Assembly: GCA_963682175.1 (NCBI GenBank)
Contig: OY821770.1
Location: 12,926,501-12,990,500 of the forward strand
DNA length: 64,000 nucleotides
DNA from: Triglochin maritima
Lineage: Eukaryota > Streptophyta > Magnoliopsida > Alismatales > Juncaginaceae
Direction of reading: 5' to 3'
Part shown: piece by piece, positions 11,558 through 23,359 of the stretch
Layout: every line of letters begins with the position of its first letter
Numbering within the stretch: the first letter of the stretch is position 1
The notes under the pieces: model-generated
The model's input: the letters and a program-made list of their open reading frames with translations, nothing else
What the model was told of the DNA's origin: nothing
Database searches by the model: none
Position numbers and translations under genes: made by a program

Positions 11558-11643
11558 TACATACAAGCACAAACACACAAGCATACATGCACAAACAGAA
11601 ACATATAAGCATACATGCACAAACACAAACATACAAGCATACA
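11558..11643 (+). repeat. short minisatellite in the CACTA element
   Basis: About three units of roughly 28 bp built on ACATAYAAGCATACATGCAC followed by AAACACAA. Confidence 0.7.
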
Positions 11644-11797
11644 AAATCATTCAACACACTTTCAATTAATTCATACATAAACAATTGACATTCATTCTAA
11701 AATTGAGGCGATTATATTAAGGCATAAATTATAGGTTTGTAATACAAGTGAACTTTTTAACTAAATTACAAAAAAATGCTAGTGACAGGAGAACCTC

Positions 11798-12600
11798 TTA
11801 GTTCATCAACATGTTTCTGATATAATAGCGAGCCCATCGGTCGCGAGTTTCATCGAGCTCCTGTTGCGAGAAGGGATCACTACGTTTGGGAAGACCTATC
11901 AAAAAAATACAAGTAAAAATTTTAATAACTAAATATTGAAACTACAACTATACAAGTGAATAACGATCTACATTACCTCTGATAGACATACGTCTTGAGT
12001 TGCCAATTCGAGGATTTCCTCCATGTATTTCATCACGTAGTAACTACATTCCGTATTTCCAACCTGCTTTCGGTACTACAAACATAGAAATTCGTTAACT
12101 ATATGTTCCTAACTTAATTAACAAAAATGATAAAGAACGTACTCTCATTCCATGCCATGTTATTCTTTCTTTTGTGGTTGTTCTCCTGCCACCTAAAGCT
12201 CTGTAAACCTTAATTGCCCTGAGTAGCAGAAGTTAAACCTTCATTCAATAATACTAATAAAAATCCACGAATTACAAATACGATAACTAAAATTAACTTA
12301 CAAATTTAGAAGATTCTTTATTGAGTCCATTGGTTTATTCGACCCCAATGGATCAAACTAATATGCCGAATTAGTCGTGGGGTATACAACGACAAGCATC
12401 CAATGAGCCCTGTTATATATATAATTAGAAGCTTATTCGAAAATAAAATTCCACTTTGAATTACAAAGTTTACCTCTCATGATAAGGTAGCAGATAATAT
12501 CTTTTGTCTTCTTCTTTCAAGATAGTCCCAAGCTGACCAGATTTATTGTCATTCCCGTATATCAAGCGTGGGAATAAGGAAGGTTAGAAACATAACTAAG
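11798..12600 (-). pseudogene. Ulp1-like (C48) cysteine protease fragment carried by the CACTA
   Basis: Splice-like exons on minus at about 12600-12474, 12409-12302, 12218-12143, 12075-11977 and 11895-11798. They read colinearly as a Ulp1/SENP C-terminal catalytic domain. AHWMLVVVY gives the catalytic His, FDPLG the Asp, and KQVGNTECSYYVMKYM the oxyanion Gln and nucleophile Cys. The end, ELDETRDRWARYYIRNML, is typical of plant transposon-borne Ulp1 proteins. Such enzymes cut SUMO-type conjugates. The second exon has an in-frame TAG directly before FDP, and the last junction needs a frame change, so the gene is dead. The N-terminal part was not found; a CT-rich first-exon-like stretch at 14400-14780 may be its old 5' end. 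CACTA elements with Ulp1 genes are known in plants. Confidence 0.75.
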
Positions 12601-12675
12601 CAATCAAGGCCAAAACAAGCCCAAATTCCACTATAGGTCCTTAGTAATAGACGACGCCTAACTTCGAGGTCCCAC

Positions 12676-12877
12676 CGAGGACCACTAGTCTGTAGAAAAT
12701 CAAGAACTCAGAGGTCCCTAATATCTCAGAGAGACTAGATGGGCAACGACGTTCAGGACGAAACGGTCTTAAACATCGAGGACCACTAATCTGTAGGAAA
12801 TCAAGAACCCAGAGGTTCCTAAAATCTCAGGGAGACTAGATGGGCAACGACATTCAAGCCATAACGGTCTTCAACGG
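12676..12877. repeat. 101-bp tandem duplication
   Basis: Two units starting CGAGGACCACTARTCTGTAG at 12676 and 12777, diverged by several substitutions. Inside the CACTA element; function unknown. Confidence 0.85.
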
Positions 12878-12899
12878 TTTCCTCTCCTTAATGCGTCCG

Positions 12900-14814
12900 G
12901 AAATCCTAGGGGTCAACGTCTAATTGATTTTATTAAGGCTTTTTTATTAAGTGGTTTTTAGGCCATGGAAAGGGTGATGAAATCCCCCACCTCATCTACT
13001 ATAGGTGATTGCCCCTTAAGTGTTTTTCATATCTTAATCTAACAAACAACACACCAAACAAACACTCACCTCACTCTTGTTACAATGCAAGTTCTACTAA
13101 CTAATGCGTGCTTTCTAATGAATGATAAGTGGAAGATATTACGTACCTTAGGCCAGCAACCTACGACAGAAATCGTAAATAAATAATAAATACGATGAAT
13201 GCAAATCCTATATGATAAATGACTTAGCAATATTGTCTAATATTTTGCTTTAGGTTATTAAAGGTCTAGTTGCTTAATGGGGGCAATGAGTTAACTAAAC
13301 AAAATAAATTGTTTTAAGCATAAATAAACATAAATAAGTAAACATAAATAAATAAACTTTTAACTAAGCTAAACATTAATAAACATAAATAAATGTATGA
13401 ACTCACTAAACTAATTAAACATCAATTTGTCACATGATCTAAGTTATGTTTCTTTTAATATAAAATCTAAGTTATTATTTTAAAATATCATGTTATTAAT
13501 AACAATTGAGATTATATTTTTTAAAATTTTTGCAGAACCTCTCCTAAAATTTGCTATGTAAAAGTCTCCTAAAATCCTGGAAGTAATAAGAAAAATTTGT
13601 AACATTACACGATATAAACTTCATCTCAATTCCACCCCAGTCATCACAAACACACTACATCCAAAGCCCTCAAACTTCAACACAACATATGTTTACATTT
13701 AGTCATATGTTTACATTTTCCACATAACAAAATTGGTTTCTTGATTAAAGAATAAATAGCCAAAGGCTAGTCCTTAATACATGTTATCTCATAAGCAAGC
13801 TACCAACAAACTCCATTAACAACGATTATTGACAAATACATAACTAAGTGGACACAAACATACGATTTACTACTTATATATGTTTTAAACACACAACGGA
13901 AAAATTACTAACAACAATTCAAACTAAGAGACAAATTGAGTGGAATCACGAACAAGCAAACGTGTGTCCTCCTTCCTCTCGAACGCGCGTCCTCCCTCAA
14001 AACTGCCAAATATAGATAGAATCCAACCTAAATAACTGAATTTCTCTTATGATAGAACTTGACATTTTAATGCACATTTAATCCATGAGCTCTTAAAACA
14101 AAATTTAAGATTTAGTTACTTATATATTTTATACGATCCCTTAAGCTATGAGCTTCACTAATCTTTGTTTAGGCCATTTATTGGTTTACATTTGGCTTTA
14201 ACAAATGTTGTTAACATTTTAACAAGCAAATACTTAGGAGACCAACCTCTAGCAAATTTTAACGAGCAAATACTCAACAACCATAACCACCAACATCACA
14301 ACCACAACCACAACCATCAATCCACAACTCCGAACAAAAAAACCAGAAAAACATAAACACAATCAATCATAAGCACCTAAATACACAAACATCAAGACAC
14401 ACAAAAATTACCTCTTTGATGACGGCGGAAAGGTTGTCGGTAACCTTGTTGTTGACGACGGCGTTCTCGTCCCTATACAAAATACGAACAAAAATCGAAA
14501 TGTTGGATTCGAACGAGAGGAGAAGTTTACCAAGAAAGAAAAGAATCATTACTCCACCAAAAATTCGAAAATAAACCAACCAAAACCAACTTAACACTTA
14601 CGGTGGTTAGGGATGTGGAGGAAGACGGAGGAAGAATGAGGAGAGGGCTGGAGAAAGGGAGGAGAGGTTGGGACGTCGCTGCGGTGCCGGAGATGATGCA
14701 GATCGATCGCGGAGGAGGGTTCGGTCACGGAACGGCTAGGGTTTGGTTGGGTTTTCGTCTGAAATGAATGACAGAAACGCAATTGTTCGATTTCTTTAAG
14801 ACCTATAGACGTCG
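12900..14814. other. CACTA interior, non-coding
   Basis: AT-rich with no intact gene. An ACAACC-type simple repeat lies at 14281-14330. A stretch of higher GC (14400-14780) on minus looks like a 5' leader plus a Ser/Pro-rich short ORF, as often found at the head of CACTA cargo genes. Confidence 0.45.
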
Positions 14815-15114
14815 GATGTTCTAGACAGCCGACGTCTATACCCCGACGTCTATTTGCATGGGGGTATAGACGTCAGCTGTCTATAACATCAAACATCTAT
14901 AGGTCGACGTCTATACCTTATAGACGTTGGATGCACATGGTATTCTAACACCCGACGTCTATGGGTCGACGTCTATACCCTATAGATGTCGGATAAACTC
15001 GGTATTCCAATAGCTGGCGTCTATAGTACAACATAGACGTTGACCATGGTAACGACCGACGTCTATGTTATCTTCTCCCTACTAGACGTCGGCTGTTATA
15101 ACAACCGACGTCTA
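14815..15114. repeat. CACTA right subterminal repeats (CCGACGTCTAT)
   Basis: About a dozen GACGTCTAT/ATAGACGTC copies, the counterpart of 11220-11440. The array is interrupted at 15110-15114 (GTCTA) by insertion of LTR-H1, and the remaining end resumes at 17136. Confidence 0.85.
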
Positions 15115-17135
15115 TGAAGGGAATGTGTTCTAAAAGTTTTACTTTTAAATGACAATTATTATGAATTGAATGAGAAATCATTTTGTTCCTTGCTTATGTT
15201 ATTCGTCTTTTAGAAGTGTTAAGGAAGAGTCTCTTGGTCCTTAACCGTAGAGCTCTAAAAGATATTGGTTTACATAAAACAAAAGATATTCACAATCATG
15301 GTAATTAACATGGGACATTAATTACCGAGTTAAGATTGTCGTGTTGGTCATAGATCAATGTAGCTCCACAAGTGAGTGACAACACATGTACACAAAAGAG
15401 GAAAATATTACTTTTGTATACTGAATAGACCTAATGAGTAAAACATTATAGAATTGTGCTTTCTGTGTCATTGATGTTTTACTGTGTCTTTGGTCCTTTG
15501 ATATGAGACTTATATTTGATCACTTAAGAATTGCTTAATTAGACTAGTGTCTTGAGCTATCGATGAGTGTAGTGTAAAGGCATTGGTTGGTTAAGTATGA
15601 CTTTTGTTGGAGAAGATAGATAGTCAAAAGATTATCATTGCCCCTCTTAATTGAGTGATGATATTAGTAGGCCCCTTGATAAAGTAAAGTTATAATGTGC
15701 ACAATGTGATTTGAGCTAAGTCACATATTTATAACTAGCTTAAAGAAATCAAGAAATGAATACTAATACAAAGATGACACAATACTACTTTGTGTGTATT
15801 CTTAATATCATGTGGCAAGATACGGACACAAGTGGTGCACTCCATCACTAAATGGATCGGGTTTTTGTTCGAGTGGAATTATGACATCTAACTAATTGGG
15901 AGATATAATGTGTAGCTAGATATCGCTTATAGCTTGTGATATTAAGCTCTTAATATCACTGCCAACTTAGTTTAGATCCTCTCATAGGTCACACCACAAA
16001 ACTGGGAAACAAGAAATGGGGATTTTGAGTTCATAAGGTGTGTCGGGTTTCATGTAGAAAATATGACACATGTGGTGAACAAGCAAAATCAAAATTATGT
16101 TGTTATTAATAACATAATTAGAATCTAAATTAAATTCATATGTGATGTAAATATTATGGGGTGTAATGATTAATCATTACATAGGATAATATGTTACATA
16201 AGTTGTGAACTTACTACTAATCCCGAAATGTCAAATTTTGTAGGGGTTAAACCGAAATTTGACGAGTCTGCAGTACTGTGCAAAAACGATCGACCGGATG
16301 TTGCACGGTCGACCGAAATGTTGCACGGTCGACCGGATGTGTCTCGATCGTAACGGGAATTTCTACTGTTCGTTTTCGGTCGACCGAACATTACGATGAA
16401 ATAATTATGTTACGAACGGTCGACCGAGTTCATGAATGGTCGACCGAAACATGGCCTAAACGGTCGACCGAACCCTTAACACGGTCGACCGATTCAGACG
16501 GTTACTGCAGAATAAATTTAAGAATTAATTAGATCATGCATGGAATTGGTCCATAACTGATTTAATTCGTGACTAAGATTATTTGTTAGCAAATAATGGA
16601 TGGTTAGATGGAAGTTTGCATGAAATCATGGGCAAGAGGTTGCACATGAATAGGTAATTTGGAGAGAACTTATAAATACAAGTTTATCTCATTACCTTAT
16701 TAATTAATTCATTATCTTTTTGTGCAAACATCTCTCCATAATTCTCCACGAATTTCACCTTAATTCTTGAGTTTAGTTTTAGTTTTCAGAGATCTTCTCA
16801 AGAGAACTAAAGAGGGGTTAATAGTTAGATTCTAAACCCTATTGGAGATTGAGAGGCTAGCTCTTCTCTCTCTAATCTTGTTTAGAGTTTGGTGAATACT
16901 CGGAGGCATCCGACGCAGCGACAAACATCTTCAACGTCTCCGGATCGTCAAGAAGTTTTAGAGAACTTCTAGGTATGAAATTCGGAGCTCATGTTTGTTT
17001 TAATAAAGTTTTGAAACTAGTTATTGAAACAAACTGATGCATGCATGAAACAAATCATAGAAAAATTGTAATTGATCCTTATTATGCATAAAAATTTCGA
17101 AAATAAATATGTGCAATTAAACTAGAAATCCTACA
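15115..17135 (+). mobile_element. solo LTR of a second LTR family (LTR-H1)
   Basis: Begins TGAAGGGAATG, ends AAATCCTACA, flanked by perfect GTCTA duplications (15110-15114, 17136-17140). 2021 bp, no internal region. A TATA box (CTTATAAATA) lies near 16669. A leader follows, with a donor-like TTCTAG|GTATG at about 16976. A CGGTCGACCG cluster sits upstream of the TATA. The minus-strand sequence at 62726-64000 is a relative: the shared parts include AACTGGGAAACAAGA, GTGTCGGGTTTCATG and TATTATGGGGTGTAAT. I see no homology to the chromovirus LTRs outside the palindromes. Confidence 0.85.
16286..16495. repeat. CGGTCGACCG palindrome cluster in LTR-H1
   Basis: Eight copies in about 210 bp, located about 170-380 bp upstream of the TATA box, unlike LTR-A to LTR-G where the cluster is downstream of it. 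Confidence 0.9.
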
Positions 17136-17371
17136 GTCTATTGGGCGACGAGTAAAGTCTATTCTGAACTAGTGATACATATTACACATCTATTTAAAAT
17201 AATGATAACTAGGTATTTCCGGTCCAAATATGAATTTTAGAAACTAGTAGACTGAGGACTGGGTCGAAACACGGAATCATATCCAGGTGAGACCGACGAG
17301 TCCAAAACCATACATCCGTATGTTTGGAACATGCTCTTGCTTTTTCCGAGATTACTTTCTTCCACTTTCGG

Positions 17372-18086
17372 AATAATGATCGACTAGTTATAATCAATAC
17401 ATATCCACAACCATCCTCCCTACCCCAGCCCAGATCGACCACCATATCCTCCTCCTACCCCAGCCCAGACCTTTGATTGATTAGTTATAATCAATAAAAT
17501 AATGATTGATTATATTCTTGTGTAATATGATGATTGATCAATAAAATAATGTTTGATTCATAAAATAATGTTTGTGATCCCAAAATGCGCGCGCCCGCAG
17601 TCACCACCCAACAATGGATGAGTTTCCATAAGGAAACCCCGTATGCCAAGCTCACCTATATGAATACAGTAGTACAAATGAACTTATCATACTAGTAGCA
17701 TGTCATGTTATTAATAGTAAGGAAAATAGTTTCCCCGAAGGGGAAAACAGGACACCAGTCTAACAACCATCATCGGGTTTCCCTCGGAGACCCACCGTAG
17801 GCACATATAGTCTTACGGAACAATACGCGACGCTCCCCACACGCGGCTATAATAATCATGGTTTGGTAAGGGGCGCCCGCAAGGTCCGAGTCGTGAGAAA
17901 CATATTTGTATCTTTAGTGGTCAAACCACACCAACGGAGCCGTCGCTCGGTCGGTCCATCAATCATCTTAGTAGGTGCCCAGCTGAGAAATCATAGTCGG
18001 AACAACATTGACAACATCATCGCAGGAACAACATCAGCGGCATCACCGTGTGGATATGTATTGATTATAACTAGTCGATCATTATT
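17372..18086. repeat. perfect 38-bp inverted repeat
   Basis: 17372-17409 is the exact reverse complement of 18049-18086 (core GACTAGTTATAATCAATAC). The 639 bp between them hold the decayed end of LTR-B. A related palindrome, ATTGATTAGTTATAATCAAT, lies near 17480. Confidence 0.9.
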
Positions 18087-19239
18087 TCGTCACAACATCA
18101 GACGATTCCGGACCGAAGTCTACCATGTCATCAGGCTCCACGAGCCGCATTAGGCGAGGATACAAGTTTTCTTGGACAGAGTTGACACTCAACCAGGGCC
18201 AGGAATTCGGTTCTGCACACAAACGATCAACCAAAATAGGCAATCCGGACGACCGTTCCCATGGGTCTGGTTGACCGAAAGTCTGTAACGGTCGAACTCT
18301 TTGTGCCTAACCCAAGTCCCAACGGTCGAACAAGAGTCTAAAACCGGTAGACCGATACGTGGTCAAATCCAGAGTCTGGTCAAATCATACAAGTCTAACG
18401 GTCGACCGACTCAGGGGTCCCGGTCGATCGTTCATTACCAGGACAGCTTATCAGTTCTAAGTCATCAATCAGTTGAACAATACATAAAAACGGTCAAACA
18501 GTTCATTCAGTTAACTTAAGTTCCAGTCGAACCAAAACATAGGAACGTTCGACCGAAAACTAACAAGTAATCCTCCGACCCACCAGCACACGCACAACCG
18601 GTCGACCGCCACATGACATCGTTCGATCGATGTTGGTTAAAGTCCGGCAAAATACAATAAACCGGTCGACCGCAACAAAGCACTGGTCGACCGAAATCCG
18701 GCAGCCACCCGACTTGTCGGGTATCTCTTGCGGCCCTCGTCGCCGGCGAGGTCTCCGACCACCCGACGACGCTCAAAATCACACCCACATGTGTGAGCAA
18801 AACAAACCACACTATCGAACCGGCATACCTTCCAAGACGACGAATCTTACCGGAGCTTCGCTCGCACTACGCCACCTTCGGAAGTCCTCCTTGCATCCAA
18901 CTCCGTGCATCTCACGCCTGCGACGCTGCCGTCCTCCTAGCTCACCTCCGACGCAACTCCCTTCGCCGGTGCACACACCTCCACCTCTGCCCGCCGGAAA
19001 CAGGGAAAAGGTGAGACATGTGGTGGAAGGAAGGAAATGAGGAAGAAGAAGGTGAAGGATGTGGGTTCCTCTCCTTCAAAACCCAATCCCATACCTCAAC
19101 CCATCCCCGTACACCATCCCCTATCCGACGCCCCCATCACCTCACCACACCACACCATCACTCCCCATCACATCACACCAAAACCCTAATCTTCTCCTTA
19201 ACCAACATTAAAACCTTAAACAAGGCTTGGGATTTTACA
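17590..19239 (-). mobile_element. truncated chromovirus solo LTR (LTR-B)
   Basis: On minus it starts TGTAAAATCCC at 19239. It has donor-like AAG|GTATGCC at 18829/18828, a palindrome cluster at about 18200-18710, and the conserved CATACGGGGTTTCCTTATGG hairpin block at about 17615-17645, followed by GGGTGGTGAC. The usual end (GATGTTACA) is missing: homology stops near 17590, next to the inverted-repeat sequence, so no target duplication can be read. Confidence 0.75.
18200..18710. repeat. CGGTCGACCG palindrome cluster in LTR-B
   Basis: About 14 full or half motifs, some decayed to GGTTGACC or GGTAGACC as expected from CpG loss. Confidence 0.85.
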
Positions 19240-19420
19240 ACAAGTAAACCATACATGACCATTGCAATTGAACTAACAAGTATATATATCACCGGACGAA
19301 GGCCAAATTACTTAAAAATTAGGAACAATTACCTAAGTCTTAGAAATATTTTTACTTTACTAAAAAAACTAGGTCCTAGATTGCTACCTGGCATTTTTAG
19401 AACGGATTTCCTTCAAGATG

Positions 19421-19966
19421 TTAACGGAGGGTATTCACGAGATTGAATGTCGTTTGGAGGCTATATACGAAATTAGTCCTTAATACATAAGGGTCCATTG
19501 ATACCCAGTCCGGTTTGTGTTTGGTGTTGAATCTTCCTTGTGTACGTACGTACTTCCGTAAGCTTGGTTGTTATATATGTCTTTGTTGTGTCCGTTGAGG
19601 GAAGTAATATGATGATAAACAAAATTCGACGTTGTGCACTGTAATTTAATTATTTCATATGACTATGGACTAATTAAAGATGGCTTTCAAGTTTCAAAAA
19701 CATAAGAAAAGAAGAGATCACATGACACATGCAATATGGCTAACGCACATGAAACATAACTTATAAGTTTTCAGATTTAGTTATCGTTTTTCAATTAAAT
19801 AATTAAAGAATGTCCAAAATTTTCAGAAAAAAGTATAACAAAACGACAATGTTCTCAAGAGTATATAACTATATATTGAGGTGTCGGGTGCCCAGACTCT
19901 AATGTTTGGACTCTAATAAAGAAATACATAGTGCATTTTTTTTGAGAACATAAATATTACCATGTA
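19421..19966. repeat. R550 dispersed repeat, copy 2
   Basis: Starts TTAACGGAGGGTATTC, ends TAAATATTACCATGTA. It is absent from the paralogous site at about 43275, so it inserted after the segmental duplication. Confidence 0.85.
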
Positions 19967-20867
19967 TTTATATAAAGATCGAGTTTATTAGAGATCAAGT
20001 TACTTAAAGATCAAGTTTATTCAATATATTTTTTATTTTAATATAATTTAAAATCCAAATCGTACAATTATTGATCTATGACAGAATTATCCATGTATCT
20101 CGAAAATCATAAATTTGATAATTATTTAAACTTGATAATCATTAAATATAGTTCATTGATTTTTATTTATGTCTTTATTCTACTAAAAAAGCATATCAAA
20201 TTTTATGATTTGCAAGGTGCACATACAACTCACGTCTTAGATCTTAACGTACAGTTCGAAAATTTTATTATGTTAAAAATTGAAAACGGATTGAGGAATT
20301 TGACCTTGATTAATTAAATGACGGAATCTTGTTCCTCGAAAGTAGGCATGTTATGTCCCTAACCCGGGTTTAGGGTTAACTCGGGTTTAAGGTGTGGTTT
20401 GCATGGGGAAGGTAAGTGTGCAGGAGTTGCATGGGAAGGTGAAGGGTTGGGTTACTGTTGGTGGCTTGGTTGGTGAAGAAAACACATCTCCCTCTCCTTT
20501 CTTCTCATTTTCTCTCACGTTCCTTCCTCTCTTTCTTTTCTTCTTCTTCTTCAACCTCTCTTCCTCTCCAAGTCTTGAGCTCCGGTGGTGAGGGTTGTGG
20601 AGCAAGGAGGACGTGCAAGTGAGTGTGTCGGGCTTGGTGCGGACTGGAGAGGTGCAAGGTGGTGATCGTCGGAGGCGTGGTCGTGTGAACTCCGGGATTC
20701 GCCGTTGTCGATCTTCGAAGAAGGTATGCCAAGTTCTTGCATTAGAGGCCTATTGTGATCACCCACGTTGGGGTGATGTTTTGGTGGGTCGCGGGAGGTC
20801 GGAGACCTCACCGGCGACGAGTTTGGGCGTCAAAACCTCGGCTGGCGCGAGGTTGAAGACGTCTGTC

Positions 20868-21355
20868 GGTCGACCGGGTCCCTTGGACGGTCGACCGATC
20901 GCAGTATTTTTAGTCTGCCTGTCGTGTTTCGGTCGACCGTGACCTTGTGTTCGGTCGACCGTAACTTTAGTGTACCGGTAGGATATTCGTTTTCGGTCGA
21001 CCGTTTGTTGACATAGAAAATATTAGGTTGACCCTGTAAGTGTTCGGTCGACCGAGACCCCTGAGTCGGTCGACCGATAGATTCGTTTTGAGCGTTGACC
21101 AGACTCCGGATTTTGACCTCGTTCGGTCGACCGGTTTTAGACCTTCGGTAGACCGTTGGAATTTATGTGTTGCGCAAATAGTTCGACCGTGACAGACGCT
21201 TCGGTCGACCGATTCCCTTGTGGAAACGGTCGACCGAGTTGTCACTTTCGGTCGACCGATTCCCTGGTGGAAGCGGTCGACCGTTTGTCACTTCGGTTGA
21301 CCGAATTCCCTTGAGGAAAACGGTCGACCGTGTCTCTTTCGGTCGACCGTTTTGC
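20868..21355. repeat. CGGTCGACCG palindrome cluster in LTR-C
   Basis: About 17 copies in 490 bp, most of them perfect CGGTCGACCG, the best preserved cluster in the window. Confidence 0.92.
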
Positions 21356-21867
21356 ACAGGACAGGATTCCTGGTTCCACTTAGGATGCCAACTCTGTCCA
21401 CGGAAACCCGTGTCCTCGCCTTGTGCGTGAGCCGGGAGGTGACGGTGGGCGTGTTATGCGTGCCTGCCCAGGGACCGCCGTGTGGAAGAGTGTGGGTGTC
21501 CGGAACGCGTCACTTCCATGTATGGATTGTGACTATATCTGGTGGATCGTTTGACTCGCGTTAGAGTAGCGGCCTGAGGGATTGCGGATCCCATTGCTTC
21601 AGCAACACGCAACTGCCGACGGGTGCAGTGACTACCGGCCGATGGCTACGGAGGCACAGAGACTACCGGCCAGGATTGGCGACGGAGGTCCAGAGAGGTA
21701 CCGGCCTATTGACGGCGACGGAGGTCGCGACCCTGCTTGTTGGAGCCAGAGTTGGTGTTGCACGTGGAGCTCGTTGACCCTGCGGACTTCGGTTCGGATC
21801 TGTCGATTGTCTGGTCACGTGTGACGGATATGTTCGACTGGCCTTGTTGGCAGTTATTGCACGTGCC

Positions 21868-22380
21868 GTGCGGCCTGTGTGGCGGCGGTAGGGCCCCTGT
21901 GCGGTCTGTGTGGCGGCAGGGAGGATCGCGCGTGGCCTGTGTGGTTGCGGCGATGGACTGCCGAGGATGTGTTTCGGCAGGTAGCTCGATTGGGCACCTA
22001 TCGAGTGATATCCCGTGCGGTCTGTGTGGCGCCGGTTGATGGACCGACCTGAGCGACGGCTCCGTTGGTGTGGTGGTGGTGGACCACGATGTATTCAGAT
22101 CTGATTTCTACCTTGCGCGGAAGTGCGAACGTATCCTCACCGATCCCTTGGCTCGTGTAGTCGCGTGTGGGGATGTGTTGCGTATTGTCCGTTAGACCTT
22201 ATGTGCCTACGGTAGGTCTCTACGGAGACCCGATGTTTGGACCGTGCGGCCTGTGTGGCGGCGGTGAGGTTGGACCGTGTGGCCTGTGTGGTACCGGTGT
22301 TGCGGACCGTGAGGCCTGTGTGGCAGCGGTGGCGATTGTAGACCGCGGGGCCTGTGTGGCAGCGGAAACGATCGCGGGAC
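21868..22380 (+). repeat. private minisatellite of LTR-C
   Basis: Imperfect units of GTGCGGCCTGTGTGGCGGCGG type, irregularly spaced. Not found in the other LTRs here. Confidence 0.8.
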
Positions 22381-23359
22381 GGATGTCCGGTTTGGCCCTT
22401 GGTGGCGTTGTTGTTTTACTGCTTTGTATTTCATGCCATGCTATACTAGTATGTTAGGGCATATAGGTGAGCTTGTCATACGGGGTTTCCTTATGGAAAC
22501 TCAGGCATTGTTGTTATGTTTATTTTCAAGACCGCGTTAGGTTCCGGCGGGTGGTGACCGAGGGAGATTGCACTTTGGGACTGGATCCTGTCGTCTGCCT
22601 ACTTTTAGGTTGTCGTGATTATATGTACCTTGTGTTTCGTGTTGTAATGTAATCACTCTTTTGACAAACTCGTATTGTATTCTGGTGCACCAGACTTATT
22701 TATGTATTTCTTTCAGTAATGTCCCCACTCTTGATGGTTGTGTCCATGTGTTTCTCTTAATTTAAAAAGTTTAAATTTTCCGTTGTTCGGGGATGTTACA
22801 ATTGATATTACGGAACCTTTTTTGCACCCAATTAACATCAGAGCTAGTAATTGGTACCATTTGCTCACATACACAACTTCCATAGCAAATAAAATTAAGA
22901 AAGCAGTAGGAGTTAGGATCCGTAATCCTGATTAGTTTCCAGTTTTGGGGTTCACATAAACAAAATTTGTCAAAGTTGGCCCATAATAAGTGGATTATGA
23001 CAAGCTCTCAAAGTAAAGAACTTCCCTCTATGTGCTTCTAAAAATGGGGCTTTTACAAATACAAATTTCGTGTTATTTAAATAGAAATTTTATGTTGATT
23101 TTTTTTGTTGACAAACTGTTAGAACCTTAATTCTAAAGCCTACTTAAGGGATTAATCCTTAATCAAGAACTAATTAATCTTTGGATAGGTTTTAGTAATG
23201 GATTGGGTTGGCTTTTGAAAAGATAAGGCTCAAGCCGAAGGTGATGAGATAATTGGTAGAAGTGGAGGTGTAAGTTGTTGGATGTGTATGATTGGAAGAT
23301 ATGGAGGTGGGAGTAAAAGTAAGTGCATATATATGTGTTTGAGTTGGAGGCCACCCTTA

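Larger units (their letters stand above)
11182..17174. mobile_element. CACTA (En/Spm) element, non-autonomous, with nested LTR
   Basis: The left end is CACTACTACAGAAAAAGG; the right end reversed is CACTAGTTCAGAA. Both are flanked by ATA (11179-11181, 17175-17177), the 3-bp target duplication of the superfamily. Subterminal arrays of CCGACGTCTAT in both orientations occur at 11220-11440 and 14815-15114. It is 5993 bp with the nested LTR-H1 and about 3.97 kb without. The only recognisable gene content is a Ulp1-like protease pseudogene; I found no TNPD-type transposase, so it would depend on an autonomous relative. Confidence 0.85.
20349..22800 (+). mobile_element. solo chromovirus LTR (LTR-C)
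   Basis: 2452 bp, TGTTATGTCC to GGGGATGTTACA. A CT-rich leader (20480-20580) and donor-like GAAG|GTATGCC (20723/20724) come first, then a palindrome cluster. A minisatellite built on GCGGCCTGTGTGGCGGCGG (21868-22380) follows, then CATACGGGGTTTCCTTATGG, acceptor-like TTTTCAAG (22530) and GGTGGTGACCGAGG. The uninterrupted paralog at 43680-43700 gives the pre-insertion site. No perfect 5-bp duplication is visible (AGGCA and ATTGA). Confidence 0.85.

Noticed and set aside
20349..22800. Perfect target duplication for LTR-C
   Set aside because: Flanks AGGCA and ATTGA do not match. The insertion is supported by the empty paralogous site instead.
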